Part shown: piece by piece, positions 43,469 through 52,336 of the stretch
How positions within the stretch are numbered: position 1 is the stretch's first letter
How the letters are laid out: every line of letters starts with the position of its first letter
DNA from: Acidimicrobiaceae bacterium
Lineage (GTDB): Bacteria > Actinomycetota > Acidimicrobiia > Acidimicrobiales > RAAP-2
Direction: 5' to 3'
Assembly: GCA_003132165.1 (NCBI GenBank)
Contig: PKWW01000051.1
Span: 25,258 to 89,257, forward strand
Length of the DNA: 64,000 bases
Notes under the pieces: model-generated
Seen by the model: the letters and a program-made list of their open reading frames with translations, nothing else
What the model was told of the DNA's origin: nothing
Database searches by the model: none
Made by a program: the position numbers and the translations under genes

Positions 43469-44403
43469 GAACGCTCCCAAAATCCAGGGCCCACTGGCTG
43501 GTCGTAGTCCTTCTGCGAACGGATATAGCCCGAAGCATCAACGTACAGCGGCAACTGGGGAAGGGGGCGTGGAGCGGGACCGAAGTTCGGTATGGCACCG
43601 TTGGTGACGTCGAACATCGACTGGTGACACGGGCAGACGAGCAACTGCAGCTGTTGCTCGTAGAGTCCGACGGGACATCCGAGGTGCGTGCAGACTTTCG
43701 AGTACGCGATGTAGCCGTGCGGGCCCCAGGTCTCACGACCCTTCTGGGTGGTGAACGCCTCATTGGAGATGCGGAGCAGCACCGTCTGGTCGACGGCCTG
43801 ACCGCGGTCAGTCTCTTGCTTGCCCTCAGGGTAGACCGTGACGATTGAACCCACCGCGAGGTCGCCCACGTGAACGCGTCGTCCAGTGATGTCCACGGCG
43901 TAGGTGCCCGAGCGCCAGTCGGTGTGAAAAAGCGTGCCCTTGGGGAGCGGTCCGAGGCTGCGCAGTAGCGGGAACATTGCGGCAATGGTGAAGACGCCGA
44001 GGCCTCCGCCGAGCAGTCCAGCGAGCAGCCGACGACGCTTGACGACGCTGCCGCCGCGCTCAACGATGGCGGCCGCGAACGCGTTGCGGTCCGCTTCTGA
44101 GTTGGCGAGGACGTGGCGCTCTTCGACGAAGGGACCCTTGGGCATGAGGTACTTGCCCCACGCCACGAGTCCCACGCCGAGCAAGAACAGGCCGCCGCCC
44201 ATGGTGGCACCGAGAGTCCAAGGCTCGGCGTTGACCCAGAAGCAGTAGACGAAGCCGACGAGGAGTAGCGTGCCCACGACGAACGTGAGGGCGATGACGC
44301 GCTCGACCAGCAGCGGATTGCGAGCAGCGGGCTGGAAATGCGGATCGTTCGCGGCAAGACCATTCAGCGAAACTGGTGTGCGGTGATCGTCGTGTTCGCT
44401 CAC
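43465..44403 (-). CDS. qcrA: Cytochrome bc1 complex Rieske iron-sulfur subunit
   Basis: 312 aa. 2Fe-2S ligands in VCTHLGCPVG and CPCHQSMF. Three hydrophobic segments in the N-terminal part (VIALTFVVGTLLLVGFVYCF; TLGATMGGGLFLLGVGLVAWG; LLAGLLGGGLGVFTIAAMF), the actinobacterial topology. GTG start overlaps the qcrC stop (GTGA). Confidence 0.96.
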   Translation of the reverse strand: MSEHDDHRTPVSLNGLAANDPHFQPAARNPLLVERVIALTFVVGTLLLVGFVYCFWVNAEPWTLGATMGGGLFLLGVGLVAWGKYLMPKGPFVEERHVLANSEADRNAFAAAIVERGGSVVKRRRLLAGLLGGGLGVFTIAAMFPLLRSLGPLPKGTLFHTDWRSGTYAVDITGRRVHVGDLAVGSIVTVYPEGKQETDRGQAVDQTVLLRISNEAFTTQKGRETWGPHGYIAYSKVCTHLGCPVGLYEQQLQLLVCPCHQSMFDVTNGAIPNFGPAPRPLPQLPLYVDASGYIRSQKDYDQPVGPGFWERS

Positions 44404-45293
44404 TGGCGCTCTCCTACCCAGAAACCGACGAGGGCCAAAAGACCGACGCCAAGTAACAGTCCAACAAATCCTTCAGCCACCGGGCCGAGTCCACCAAGTC
44501 CGAGTCCACCCGTGTTCTGGGGGTGCTGTATCTCGGTAGTGACGTACTTCACGATGTCGCGTACCTGGTAGTCACTCAAGTTGCCCGTGAAACGCGGCAT
44601 GTTGCCGGGGCCGGTGCGGATCGCCTCAACCACCTGGAATGCGGGGATGTTGCGCAGCGAAGGGGAATACGTACTCGCCGCCAGGGCGTCGCCGTCACCT
44701 TCGATGGTGTGACACGCTGCGCAGTTGAGCGCGAAGAGCGCCGCACCGTCCGAAACGTTGGCATTCTTCAGGTGAGGAGTGGGAACATCGGGGTAACTCG
44801 GGTCGAGCGAGTTGACCCACGCGGCAACGGCGAGTGCTTGCTTGTGGGTCAGACGCGCGACGCGGCGGTTGGCCTGGATGGCCCGCGGATCGGCTGCAGG
44901 CATGCGGCCCGACTCAATCCAGAAGTCGATCGTGGCGGGTCCCACACCAACGAGGTTGGGGTAGGCGCCCGACGTTCCGTTCGCGGGCACACCGTTCGCC
45001 TCGGTGCCGTGGCACGAGGCGCAGTTCTGCAGGAAAAGGGCCTGACCCACGGTCGCGAGCGCCGCTGATGGGGCGCTGTATGTAATGGCGCTGTTGCCAT
45101 AGCTGATCACGACGCCAGTCGACGGGTCGACGACAACCGTGCTCGACTTGGGCGTACCGGCGTTCTTTCGATTGGTTTGGAAAGTCGTGTGGCTCGATGC
45201 GTTCGCGTTGCCGATGAACAGCACTAGCGGCCCCATGCCGAATAGAGCCACGAGCGACAGCATCGCGATGCGCTTGAGAGACGTAGCAGTCAT
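44400..45293 (-). CDS. qcrC: Cytochrome bc1 complex di-haem cytochrome c subunit
   Basis: 297 aa. Two CxxCH sites, NCASCHG and NCAACHT, each followed by a c-type domain; N-terminal hydrophobic signal (IAMLSLVALFGMGPLVLFIG) and C-terminal anchor (GFVGLLLGVGLLALVGFWV). Passes electrons from QcrA/B to the oxidase in actinobacteria, which lack soluble cytochrome c. Begins 8 bases after ctaE. Confidence 0.96.
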   Translation of the reverse strand: MTATSLKRIAMLSLVALFGMGPLVLFIGNANASSHTTFQTNRKNAGTPKSSTVVVDPSTGVVISYGNSAITYSAPSAALATVGQALFLQNCASCHGTEANGVPANGTSGAYPNLVGVGPATIDFWIESGRMPAADPRAIQANRRVARLTHKQALAVAAWVNSLDPSYPDVPTPHLKNANVSDGAALFALNCAACHTIEGDGDALAASTYSPSLRNIPAFQVVEAIRTGPGNMPRFTGNLSDYQVRDIVKYVTTEIQHPQNTGGLGLGGLGPVAEGFVGLLLGVGLLALVGFWVGERQ

Positions 45294-45301
45294 GTCACGA
45301 C

Positions 45302-45898
45302 CTACTTCAGCAGGAAGAGGGCCGAGTACAGCCCAATCCAGACGACGTCAACGAAGTGCCAGTAGTAACTCACGCCCTGGAAGGTCGAAAGCTCACCCGG
45401 GTCACCCTCGGTGCCACGCATACGGAAAAGCAGGAACAACATGGCGACGAGTCCGAGGAACACGTGCAGACCGTGAATACCGGTCGTGATGAAAAAGACC
45501 GAGCCGTAGGAGTTGGTGTACCAGCGCGTGGCGAGGTGGGTCCACTCGTACGCCTGGTTCATGACGAACATGGTTCCCATGACGATCGTGATGATGATCC
45601 AGCGACGGGCCTCGGCCCGGCGTCGGTGCTCGATCAACCACACGGCGTACTGCATGGTGAAAGACGACGCCACCAGGATGACGGTGAAGACGCCCGATTG
45701 CAGGACGTCAAGATGGGTGCCGACGGGCGGCCATGCCGCCAGATGTGCGCGGATGGTAAACAAGGCGGCGAAGAGACCCGAGAAGAACATCAGCTCGCTG
45801 CCGAGCCAAATCATCACGCCGATGGCAAGCATTGGAGGACGATCGTGGACGATCTTCTCTGGCTTCGCCAGGCTATTGAGGGGAATCGCCTGACTCAC
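45302..45898 (-). CDS. ctaE: Cytochrome c oxidase subunit III
   Basis: 198 aa with five membrane helices: IGVMIWLGSELMFFSGLFAA, SGVFTVILVASSFTMQYAV, WIIITIVMGTMFVMNQAYEW, VFFITTGIHGLHVFLGLVAMLF, SYYWHFVDVVWIGLYSALFL. First gene of ctaE-qcrC-qcrA-qcrB. GTG start at 45898 without SD; a 15-bp perfect palindrome lies seven bases upstream. Confidence 0.95.
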   Translation of the reverse strand: MSQAIPLNSLAKPEKIVHDRPPMLAIGVMIWLGSELMFFSGLFAALFTIRAHLAAWPPVGTHLDVLQSGVFTVILVASSFTMQYAVWLIEHRRRAEARRWIIITIVMGTMFVMNQAYEWTHLATRWYTNSYGSVFFITTGIHGLHVFLGLVAMLFLLFRMRGTEGDPGELSTFQGVSYYWHFVDVVWIGLYSALFLLK

Positions 45899-45904
45899 GG
45901 GTAC

Positions 45905-45919
45905 ATTTCTAGTAGAAAT
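45905..45919. promoter_or_regulatory. 15-bp perfect palindrome before ctaE-qcrCAB
   Basis: ATTTCTA-G-TAGAAAT, 6 bases before the ctaE GTG, so it would lie across the core promoter or start site. An operator for a dimeric regulator is the natural reading. The same region separates ctaE from the helD 3' end. Confidence 0.6.
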
Positions 45920-45953
45920 CGGACACCCGATGCGAACACCCTGCTGAGAACTC

Positions 45954-48260
45954 TCACAACAGAGTGCTCGGAAGTGGCCCGCTGGCGACTACGGCCAGGC
46001 GCCGGGTGGGTCGGGTCATGGCGACGTACAGAGTGCGAAGTCCGCGGGGACTCGACCTTGTGGGGTCGAACGAGCCGCGACTCACGATCTCGGACGGTTC
46101 GACCACGATGGTGGCGTCAAACTCAAGTCCGTTGGCCCCTTCTGCACTGAGCACGACAAGGTCGGCGCCCAGTCCTCTCGACTCCTGTTCGCGGGGGTCA
46201 ATGGCGTCGACGCCGTGACTCGTGAGAATTGCCACCACCTCGTCGACCCGCCGACCCGTGACGATGACCGCCACACGTCCCGGCGCGACCGCCTCCACTT
46301 CTCGGATTGTCGCCGCCACGAGGGTCGCGGCAAATTTCTCCGGGTCTACGACCTCGACGATCGGTACGAAGCCGGCCCTGCGGACCGGCCGTGGAGGCTC
46401 GAGGCCCGGCGACGCCGCGAGCAGTGTGGGCGCGGCGAAGTCGAGTACTTCCTCGGGTGTACGGTAACTGACCGTCAAATCGACGCGGGTGGGCTGGCGA
46501 CGAGGTTGGAGCACCTCGAGCACCGAGTTCCACGACGCCGACGAGGACGCTGTCGTCGCCTGTCCCATGTCGCCGACGATGGTCATCGAGCCCGTGAGGT
46601 CACGGCGTTTGAGCACGCGCAACTCCATAGGCGAAAGGTCCTGGGCTTCGTCGACAACGATGTGGCCGTAGGTGACGAACTCCGCCTCGTCAAGTTCGGT
46701 GCTCTGCTGGGGCGCGAGCCGCTGCGCCTCGCGAAGCGCGGCCGCGCGGACGTCGCCGGCGTAGGCGTCCAGATCAATGCCGTCGAGGATTCCGGACTCG
46801 CCCACCTTCACCGGAGGCCTCGGCCGACGGCGGGGTCCGAGAAGAATTCTTGCCTCGTCGATCAACGCGGCGTCGGCCTTGGTCCACTCGATCTCTTCGG
46901 GCGTCGCCGAACGCTTTCTCGCCAACTGCTCGAGCTCGTCGTCGCTAAAGACCCCCTTGCCCGCGGCGCGCAACAGCGCCGGAGCGCCGAACAGGTCGTG
47001 CAAGAGTTCCTGTCCCGAGAGGCGAGGCCAGATCCGCTGGAGCGATTCCTTGAACTCAGTCGTATTACGGATCATGTCCGCGAGTTCGCCGACCGCTGAC
47101 ACCTCGTCGTTGCCATCACGAACGAAGCGCTGGAAGTATTCCTGGGCGAGGCGGTTCGCGAGTTCGCGGCCAACTGAAGATCGACGTTGATTATGGTTGC
47201 CGGGACGTCGCTTCGCTCGTTCGACGGCTTCTTCGGTGTAGCGAGCCTTGAGCGAGATGATGGCGCGTCCCACCGGGATGCTGACGTCGCTACGCAACGG
47301 GCGCTGGCGGGTTCGCAGAGCCCGCGCGAGCAACGTGACCATTCGGACGTCGCCCTTCAACTGGTCGACTTCTTCGTTGTCGCGCCCTCGGATCTCGACG
47401 TTGGTGACCAGGCCCGAAATCGTTGACAGCGTCACGCCTGACTCGCCGAGCGACGGCAGCACGTTCTCGATGTAGTTCAAGAACAGCGGATTCGGCCCGA
47501 CCACGAGGACGCCCTGACGCTCGAGGGTCGAGCGGTACGTGAAGAGTAGATACGCCGCACGGTGCAGCGCGACGGCAGTCTTTCCGGTGCCCGGACCACC
47601 CTGGACGAGCAGGACACCGGCGAGCGGACTTCGAATAATCTGGTCCTGCTCACCCTGGATCGTGGCGACGATGTCGCCCATGCGTCCGGTGCGGGCCCGG
47701 CCGAGGGCCGCGAGCAACGCGCCCGGACCACCGAGGGCGAGACCGCCTTCGACGAGCCCCTCCTCGGTCGCAGAACGAACCTCATCCTCGGGTAACTGCA
47801 GTTCGCCGTTGGCGTCCGCGAAGTACTCGTCCTCGACGCCCTGTACCTCGTGGCCGCGAATCGCGACGTGGCGACGCCTGGAGAGACCGAGCGATTCGAC
47901 GCCCGTCGCGCGGTAGAACGCCTCGGCGACCGGCGCGCGCCAGTCCACGACGAGTGGGTTCAGCTGTTCGTCTGAGACCGCGAGACGGCCCACGTGGTAG
48001 GTGTCGGCGACACCGGCTTCGTCGGGCACGTAGTCGATGCGACCGAAGAACAGCGACTGATCGCCGATGGCGAGTTGGTCCAGGCGATTGAGCGCCGTAC
48101 CCATGACGACGTCACGTTCGACGAGATCACCCGCGCCTCGCATGTTCGCCACCGCGGCGCTGTCACGAAGTGAGCGGGCTTCGTCACGCATGTGGTCGAG
48201 GGCCTTGAGTGCAAGATCAAGGAAGGCCTGTTCATCGGCGACCTCACGCTCGTGTGCCAT
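45954..48260 (-). CDS. HelD-type superfamily 1 helicase (RNA polymerase-associated)
   Basis: 768 aa. N-terminal coiled-coil arm (residues about 5-60), Walker A LLVQGGPGTGKTAVALHRAAYL (near 218-235), UvrD-like motifs HIVVDEAQDLSPMELRVL and GDMGQATT, QGRVAVIVTG, LEFDATIVVEP, LYVAMTRPTRRLAVV. HelD-family proteins remove or recycle stalled RNA polymerase; some actinobacterial ones (HelR) protect from rifampicin. SD GAGAGG before ATG 48260. The transposon-like element ends 90 bases upstream. Confidence 0.92.
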   Translation of the reverse strand: MAHEREVADEQAFLDLALKALDHMRDEARSLRDSAAVANMRGAGDLVERDVVMGTALNRLDQLAIGDQSLFFGRIDYVPDEAGVADTYHVGRLAVSDEQLNPLVVDWRAPVAEAFYRATGVESLGLSRRRHVAIRGHEVQGVEDEYFADANGELQLPEDEVRSATEEGLVEGGLALGGPGALLAALGRARTGRMGDIVATIQGEQDQIIRSPLAGVLLVQGGPGTGKTAVALHRAAYLLFTYRSTLERQGVLVVGPNPLFLNYIENVLPSLGESGVTLSTISGLVTNVEIRGRDNEEVDQLKGDVRMVTLLARALRTRQRPLRSDVSIPVGRAIISLKARYTEEAVERAKRRPGNHNQRRSSVGRELANRLAQEYFQRFVRDGNDEVSAVGELADMIRNTTEFKESLQRIWPRLSGQELLHDLFGAPALLRAAGKGVFSDDELEQLARKRSATPEEIEWTKADAALIDEARILLGPRRRPRPPVKVGESGILDGIDLDAYAGDVRAAALREAQRLAPQQSTELDEAEFVTYGHIVVDEAQDLSPMELRVLKRRDLTGSMTIVGDMGQATTASSSASWNSVLEVLQPRRQPTRVDLTVSYRTPEEVLDFAAPTLLAASPGLEPPRPVRRAGFVPIVEVVDPEKFAATLVAATIREVEAVAPGRVAVIVTGRRVDEVVAILTSHGVDAIDPREQESRGLGADLVVLSAEGANGLEFDATIVVEPSEIVSRGSFDPTRSSPRGLRTLYVAMTRPTRRLAVVASGPLPSTLL

Positions 48261-48350
48261 AGCGACCTCTCTCTAGGCCCCGAATTGGGGTCTGTCAAGT
48301 CTAGAGGACGATCGACACCACCATCCTGGGGTCGACGAACCCTCGGTTTG

Positions 48351-48374
48351 TCTAAGAGCTGAGTCGTAAGTCCC
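48351..48374 (+). repeat. Left terminal inverted repeat
   Basis: TCTAAGAGCTGAGTCGTAAG then TCCC. Pairs with 51252-51275 with three mismatches (positions 7, 9, 21). It contains the stop and last seven codons of the TnpB-like gene. Confidence 0.75.
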
Positions 48375-50367
48375 CGGGCGGGGAGCTACTTCTCAGTGCC
48401 GGGCCGTGCGCAACCTTCGCGGGACGAGCAGAGCCCGGTCCGTTGGTCGATTGCGCCGTGCGCCTGGCATTGCGACGAGCAGCCCGACTGGAGTATCCAG
48501 CTGGCCTGGCGCCTTGGGCCACGACGTCAATTCGACGTCGTGGCTCCAGAGGGTGCGTTTGACTCGTCAGGGCATCTTGGTGCCCGTTGGTGCTAGGTGT
48601 TGTTGGTAAGGAGATCGCGGCCAGCAGCATCGCGGCTCTGGCGAAGTCCACGCGGGCGGTGGTGGGAACTGCGACGTCACCGTGCACGACGCACGTCCCG
48701 AGAGCCGCCGACACCAGGTCCCGGTCACCGGAGAAGCCACACGCGGCACACGCGTGCGTGCGCGTGGAGAGATCCTTCTTCGAGCTATGCCCGCAGAGGC
48801 AGTGGCTCGAGAGCGCCGTTGGTCCGGTCGCCATCTTCACGAAGCTGCCCCCGTGGCGTGCGGTCAGCGCCGCGAACTCGGCCGTGACCATGCCCGGTGC
48901 GAACGCGTGCAGTGATTTCCCCCAGCGCCGGGCCCAGTTGGTGAGATTGCAGTCCTCGATCAGCCAATCGACACCGTGGGTGGCGACCAACTGCACCGCG
49001 ACCTCGTGGGCCTTGGTCTTCTTCGTGAGGCTCTGGGCACGGGCGCGTTCGCCCTGGCGCCGCCGGGTGTCGCGGTAGGCGGACGAGAGATCGTCGCGCC
49101 AGTAGGCGCGCAGGGGAACTCCGTCTGCGCGGCTGAGTCGTCCGCCGCCGGGTGTCGTGGTCACCACCTCACGCAGGCCCCTCTGCGCCCGACGTTCGTC
49201 ACGCGCCGTCTGGGCCTTCGACTTCAAGTACTGACTGGTGTTGGTCGACCGGCGTGATCGTTCGACACGGCGCAGACCACGGCGGTTCTTCGCCGCCAGT
49301 GCCGCCAGCCGGTCATGCTCGCCGCCGTCGGCGCGCACCACGGTGCTCGCGAGGTCGCGCTGGTCTGTGCTGGTCGAGACCACCGAGAGGTTCGAGACGT
49401 TCACGTCCACACACGCGGTCCGGTTGGTCGGCGCTGACCCAAGCAGACCAGCGTTCCTCGGCGAGGCGTAGCCATTGGCCAGGACCAGCAGGTGCATCTC
49501 GTAGCGCCAGCCGCCGGGTTGTGAGGAGTCCTGGCGGCGCACCAGGTCGATCTTGTGCCGGGTCTCGGGGTCTCCGAGGAAGTGCGTGACGCGGTCCCAC
49601 GCACCGCGGCCCTGGGGCAGTCGCACCGGGAGTTGCAGCTCGGGCTCGTGGGACTGAGGTCCGCCCGCGAAGACCAGCACCAGCGGCCCGGTGTAGGTGG
49701 ACCACGTGGTCGGTCCGGGTGTGGTCATCGTTGACTGGCGTAGCACCGGGGTTCCGGCCGGTAGCGCCGCCACGTCGTGCAGTGTCCGGTGCTGATTCTT
49801 CCCGTGAGCGTAGGCGTCGAGGTGGCCCTTGAGCGTGCCGTAGAGGCGGAAGGTCTCCCACTTGTTCGTTGTCGTGTGCGAGCGGGCCCGGCCGTGGATG
49901 GTGGTGAACTTATAGGGAGCGGTGACGTGCAGCGGACCGTGACGCTTGCCGGAGTCGTCGGACCACAGGTGTCGCACGGCATCCTGGAAGACAGCGTCCG
50001 CCATGTGAGAGACCAACGCCGCCGAGACGTGCTCCATGGCCCAGCCCGAGGACCGGGCGTGATCGCGGGCCAGTGCCTCGAAGCCGTTGCGGTTGAGCCC
50101 GAGGTCCTCGGCGACGAACCTCCAGCCGAGCCCGTCGCGTTCGTCCTTGCGGGACCAGTACTCGCCACAGAGCCGTTGGGCGTCGCGCTGCAGGGCCCGG
50201 CGCAGGTTGAACATCGTGAAGTAGAGCACTTCGAGGCGACGTCGGACGTGAGCGTCCGAGGTGTCGAGGTTGAGCACGATGGTCGCCATGGGCTGGTCGC
50301 CCACGCGCCACGCGGCCTGCTTGTTCTTGCCCCGGGTGCGAGGGCTGGTGGTGGCCGTGGTTGTCAC
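48352..50367 (-). CDS. Large TnpB-like RuvC nuclease (transposon-associated)
   Basis: 671 aa from GTG 50367 (ATG 50289 also possible); no SD at either. RNA-guided-nuclease family TnpB: RuvC-I Asp in ACVDVNVSNLSV (D321), RuvC-II Glu in WLIEDCNLTNWARRWG (E471), zinc ribbon CLCG ... CAACG (C523/C525/C540/C543), RuvC-III Asp in GDRDLVSAAL (D550). All key residues are kept. Typical TnpB is about 400 aa, so this has a much enlarged N-terminal part. The guide reRNA in TnpB elements comes from the 3' end of the gene and adjoining element end, here 48.35-48.6 kb. Not linked to any CRISPR array. Confidence 0.85.
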   Translation of the reverse strand: MTTTATTSPRTRGKNKQAAWRVGDQPMATIVLNLDTSDAHVRRRLEVLYFTMFNLRRALQRDAQRLCGEYWSRKDERDGLGWRFVAEDLGLNRNGFEALARDHARSSGWAMEHVSAALVSHMADAVFQDAVRHLWSDDSGKRHGPLHVTAPYKFTTIHGRARSHTTTNKWETFRLYGTLKGHLDAYAHGKNQHRTLHDVAALPAGTPVLRQSTMTTPGPTTWSTYTGPLVLVFAGGPQSHEPELQLPVRLPQGRGAWDRVTHFLGDPETRHKIDLVRRQDSSQPGGWRYEMHLLVLANGYASPRNAGLLGSAPTNRTACVDVNVSNLSVVSTSTDQRDLASTVVRADGGEHDRLAALAAKNRRGLRRVERSRRSTNTSQYLKSKAQTARDERRAQRGLREVVTTTPGGGRLSRADGVPLRAYWRDDLSSAYRDTRRRQGERARAQSLTKKTKAHEVAVQLVATHGVDWLIEDCNLTNWARRWGKSLHAFAPGMVTAEFAALTARHGGSFVKMATGPTALSSHCLCGHSSKKDLSTRTHACAACGFSGDRDLVSAALGTCVVHGDVAVPTTARVDFARAAMLLAAISLPTTPSTNGHQDALTSQTHPLEPRRRIDVVAQGARPAGYSSRAARRNARRTAQSTNGPGSARPAKVAHGPALRSSSPPGDLRLSS

Positions 50368-50491
50368 ACCGTTGACTGTGCCAGACGGCCGTGACACGGC
50401 ACTCGAATGGTGCCGAGGGCACGGAGTCACGGTCGTTGCGATGCGACGACGTGCCCGATACCTTCGTTCCTTCGAGATCTTCGCCCCGACA

Positions 50492-51212
50492 CCGGGCTGT
50501 CCAGTGAGCACGCCAGAACTGGTCCGCCGGTTGTGGGCTGTCCGCCCTGACACCGGTCGGGGTCGGCCCTGGGGTCTCTCGTTTCGACCGGGTGCTGCTG
50601 ACCACTCTCTATCTACGAACCAACCTGACCGAGCGCCAGTTGGCGGTGCTGTTCGACATCAGCCAGAAACAGGTGGACCGGGTGCTGCACGACCTGCTGG
50701 ACCCTCTAGGCGACCTGCTCGGCTCGGCCCTCACCGACAACGTGAGCTCTGGATCGTTGATGGCACGTTGACCGCGGCGAGGGACCACACCAGGAGTGCC
50801 CTCTGCAAGAATTACCGACGATCGGTGAACGTACAGGCGGTCGTGCGACGGCGTGATCGTCGGGTTGTCGCGGTGGGTGAAGCCTGGCCGGGTAATCGAA
50901 ACGACTCAGTGGTCTTTCGCGCCACGGTCGGGCCCAAGGTGACGAAACATTCGAGATTGATCGGTGACGGTGGGTACCAGGGTGTGCAAGGCGTGACGCC
51001 ACCGCGCAGAGGTCCCGACGGACGAATTGTCAGGGACGAGACGTGGCGCCGATTTCGCACACGACGAGCCACCGTCGAGCACGTACTGGCCGAGCTGAAG
51101 GTGTGGTCAGTGCTTGCGGAACCGCCGGTGGAAGGGAAGTGGAATCGACCAGTCGGTGAGAGCAGTTGCCGCTTTGCACAACCTGAGGACCGAGATTAAC
51201 GCGACGGCCTGA
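50492..51212 (+). pseudogene. Frameshifted IS5-like DDE transposase
   Basis: Pieces in different frames join to one transposase: PELVRRLWAVRPDTGRGRPW; then, after a shift near 50583 (an extra T in a TTT run), FDRVLLTTLYLRTNLTERQL plus VLFDISQKQVDRVLHDLLD (HTH_Tnp_4); after a shift near 50745, LWIVDGTLTAARDH ... IGDGGYQG ... ATVEHVLAELK (DDE_Tnp_4 with D, D, E all kept); after a shift near 51150, IDQSVRAVAALHNL and a TGA at 51210. At least three frameshifts, so inactive unless they are sequencing errors. Start of the pseudogene is approximate. Confidence 0.8.
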
Positions 51213-51251
51213 GGCTGCGCAGCTGCTTGGTGGTGCCAGCCATGTCCGTTA

Positions 51252-51275
51252 GGGGCTTACGACTCAACGCTTAGA
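51252..51275 (-). repeat. Right terminal inverted repeat
   Basis: Reverse complement reads TCTAAGCGTTGAGTCGTAAG then CCCC. Ends 23 bases before the hemE start codon, so part of the hemE promoter may be element-derived. Confidence 0.75.
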
Positions 51276-51298
51276 TTGGATTGGTTAGAAGGAGCGAA

Positions 51299-52336
51299 GT
51301 GAGCGACCCAGTATTCCTGAGGGCCTGCCGTGGCGAAGAGGTTTCGCACGTGCCGGTGTGGTTCATGCGCCAAGCCGGGCGCTCCCTACCCGAATACCGC
51401 GCGCTGCGCGGGACCGGTTCGATTCTCGACGCCATCGCCGACCCGGCGCTCGCTTGCGAAGTCACGATGCAGCCCGTGCGACGCTATGGGGTCGACGCCG
51501 CGATTCTCTTCTCGGACATCGTCGTTCCCTATCACGCCATTGGATTCGGCGTCGACGTGGTGCCCGGTCGAGGTCCGGTGATCGCCGCGCCTTTCGCCAC
51601 CGAGAGCGATCTCGAACGACTCCGCGACCTCGAGGACGAGGACATCGCTCACGTCACGCGCACGGTCGATCTCGTCATGGCCGAGCTCGATGCCTCCACC
51701 ACCCCCCTCATTGGTTTCGCGGGCGCGCCATTCACGGTCGCTAGTTACCTGGTCGAGGGCGCGCCCACCCGTGACTTCGCCATCATCAAGAGCCTGATGC
51801 ATTCCGATCCAGCACTGTTCGACCGTCTGCTCGAACGCCTGGTCGCCATCACCGTCTCGTTCCTTCGAGCCCAGGTCGCCCACGGCGCGAGCGCCGTGCA
51901 ACTCTTCGACTCGTGGGCCGGATCGCTCACCCGCGACGAGTACGAGCGCTTCGCTCTGCCGGCGACCCAACGGGTCCTCGCGGGCATCGCCGACCTCGAC
52001 GTCCCGACGATCCTCTTCGGCGTCGGGACCGGTGAACTACTCGACCTCATGAGCCGTGCCGGCAGCTCGGTGATGGGCATTGACTGGCACGTCGACCTCG
52101 ACGCCGGTCGCCGTCGCGTCGGTGATAAGCCCGTCCAGGGCAACCTTGATCCCGCCCGGTGCCTGAGCGGCGTCGAGCTCGGCGTCGAGGCGGCCCGCGA
52201 AGTCCTCGTGCGCGCCGGCAACGAGGCCGGTCATATCTTCAATCTGGGCCACGGCGTACTCCCCTCGACTGATCCCGCTGTGCTCGAAGCGGTCGTGCGC
52301 GTCGTACACGAAGAGGGAAAGGCGGGTGTGCGATGA
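51299..52336 (+). CDS. hemE: Uroporphyrinogen decarboxylase
   Basis: 345 aa from GTG 51299 (AAGGAG four to five bases upstream; TTG 51281 rejected). Converts uroporphyrinogen III to coproporphyrinogen III. Motifs: VPVWFMRQAGRSLPEYR, ILFSDIVVPYHAIGFGVD, LIGFAGAPFTVASYLVEG, LFDSWAGSLTRDEY, FNLGHGVLPSTDP. Overlaps hemH by 4 bp. Confidence 0.97.
   Translation: MSDPVFLRACRGEEVSHVPVWFMRQAGRSLPEYRALRGTGSILDAIADPALACEVTMQPVRRYGVDAAILFSDIVVPYHAIGFGVDVVPGRGPVIAAPFATESDLERLRDLEDEDIAHVTRTVDLVMAELDASTTPLIGFAGAPFTVASYLVEGAPTRDFAIIKSLMHSDPALFDRLLERLVAITVSFLRAQVAHGASAVQLFDSWAGSLTRDEYERFALPATQRVLAGIADLDVPTILFGVGTGELLDLMSRAGSSVMGIDWHVDLDAGRRRVGDKPVQGNLDPARCLSGVELGVEAAREVLVRAGNEAGHIFNLGHGVLPSTDPAVLEAVVRVVHEEGKAGVR

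Larger units (their letters stand above)
48351..51275. mobile_element. TIR-bounded element with TnpB nuclease and broken DDE transposase
   Basis: 2,925 bp. Ends are 24-bp inverted repeats matching at 21 positions (core TGAGTCGTAAG). Inside, two genes diverge from about 50.4 kb: TnpB-like nuclease to the left (its last codons lie in the left repeat) and a degenerate IS5-like transposase to the right (ending 40 bases before the right repeat). TA dinucleotides inside each repeat (48353-48354, 51272-51273) or TTG flanks could be the target duplication; both are short. Lies between helD and hemE. Confidence 0.75.

Noticed and set aside
48261..48300. Rifampicin-associated element before helD
   Set aside because: The CCCC-GAATT-GGGG symmetry upstream of helD lacks the known central motif, so HelR-type regulation was not claimed.
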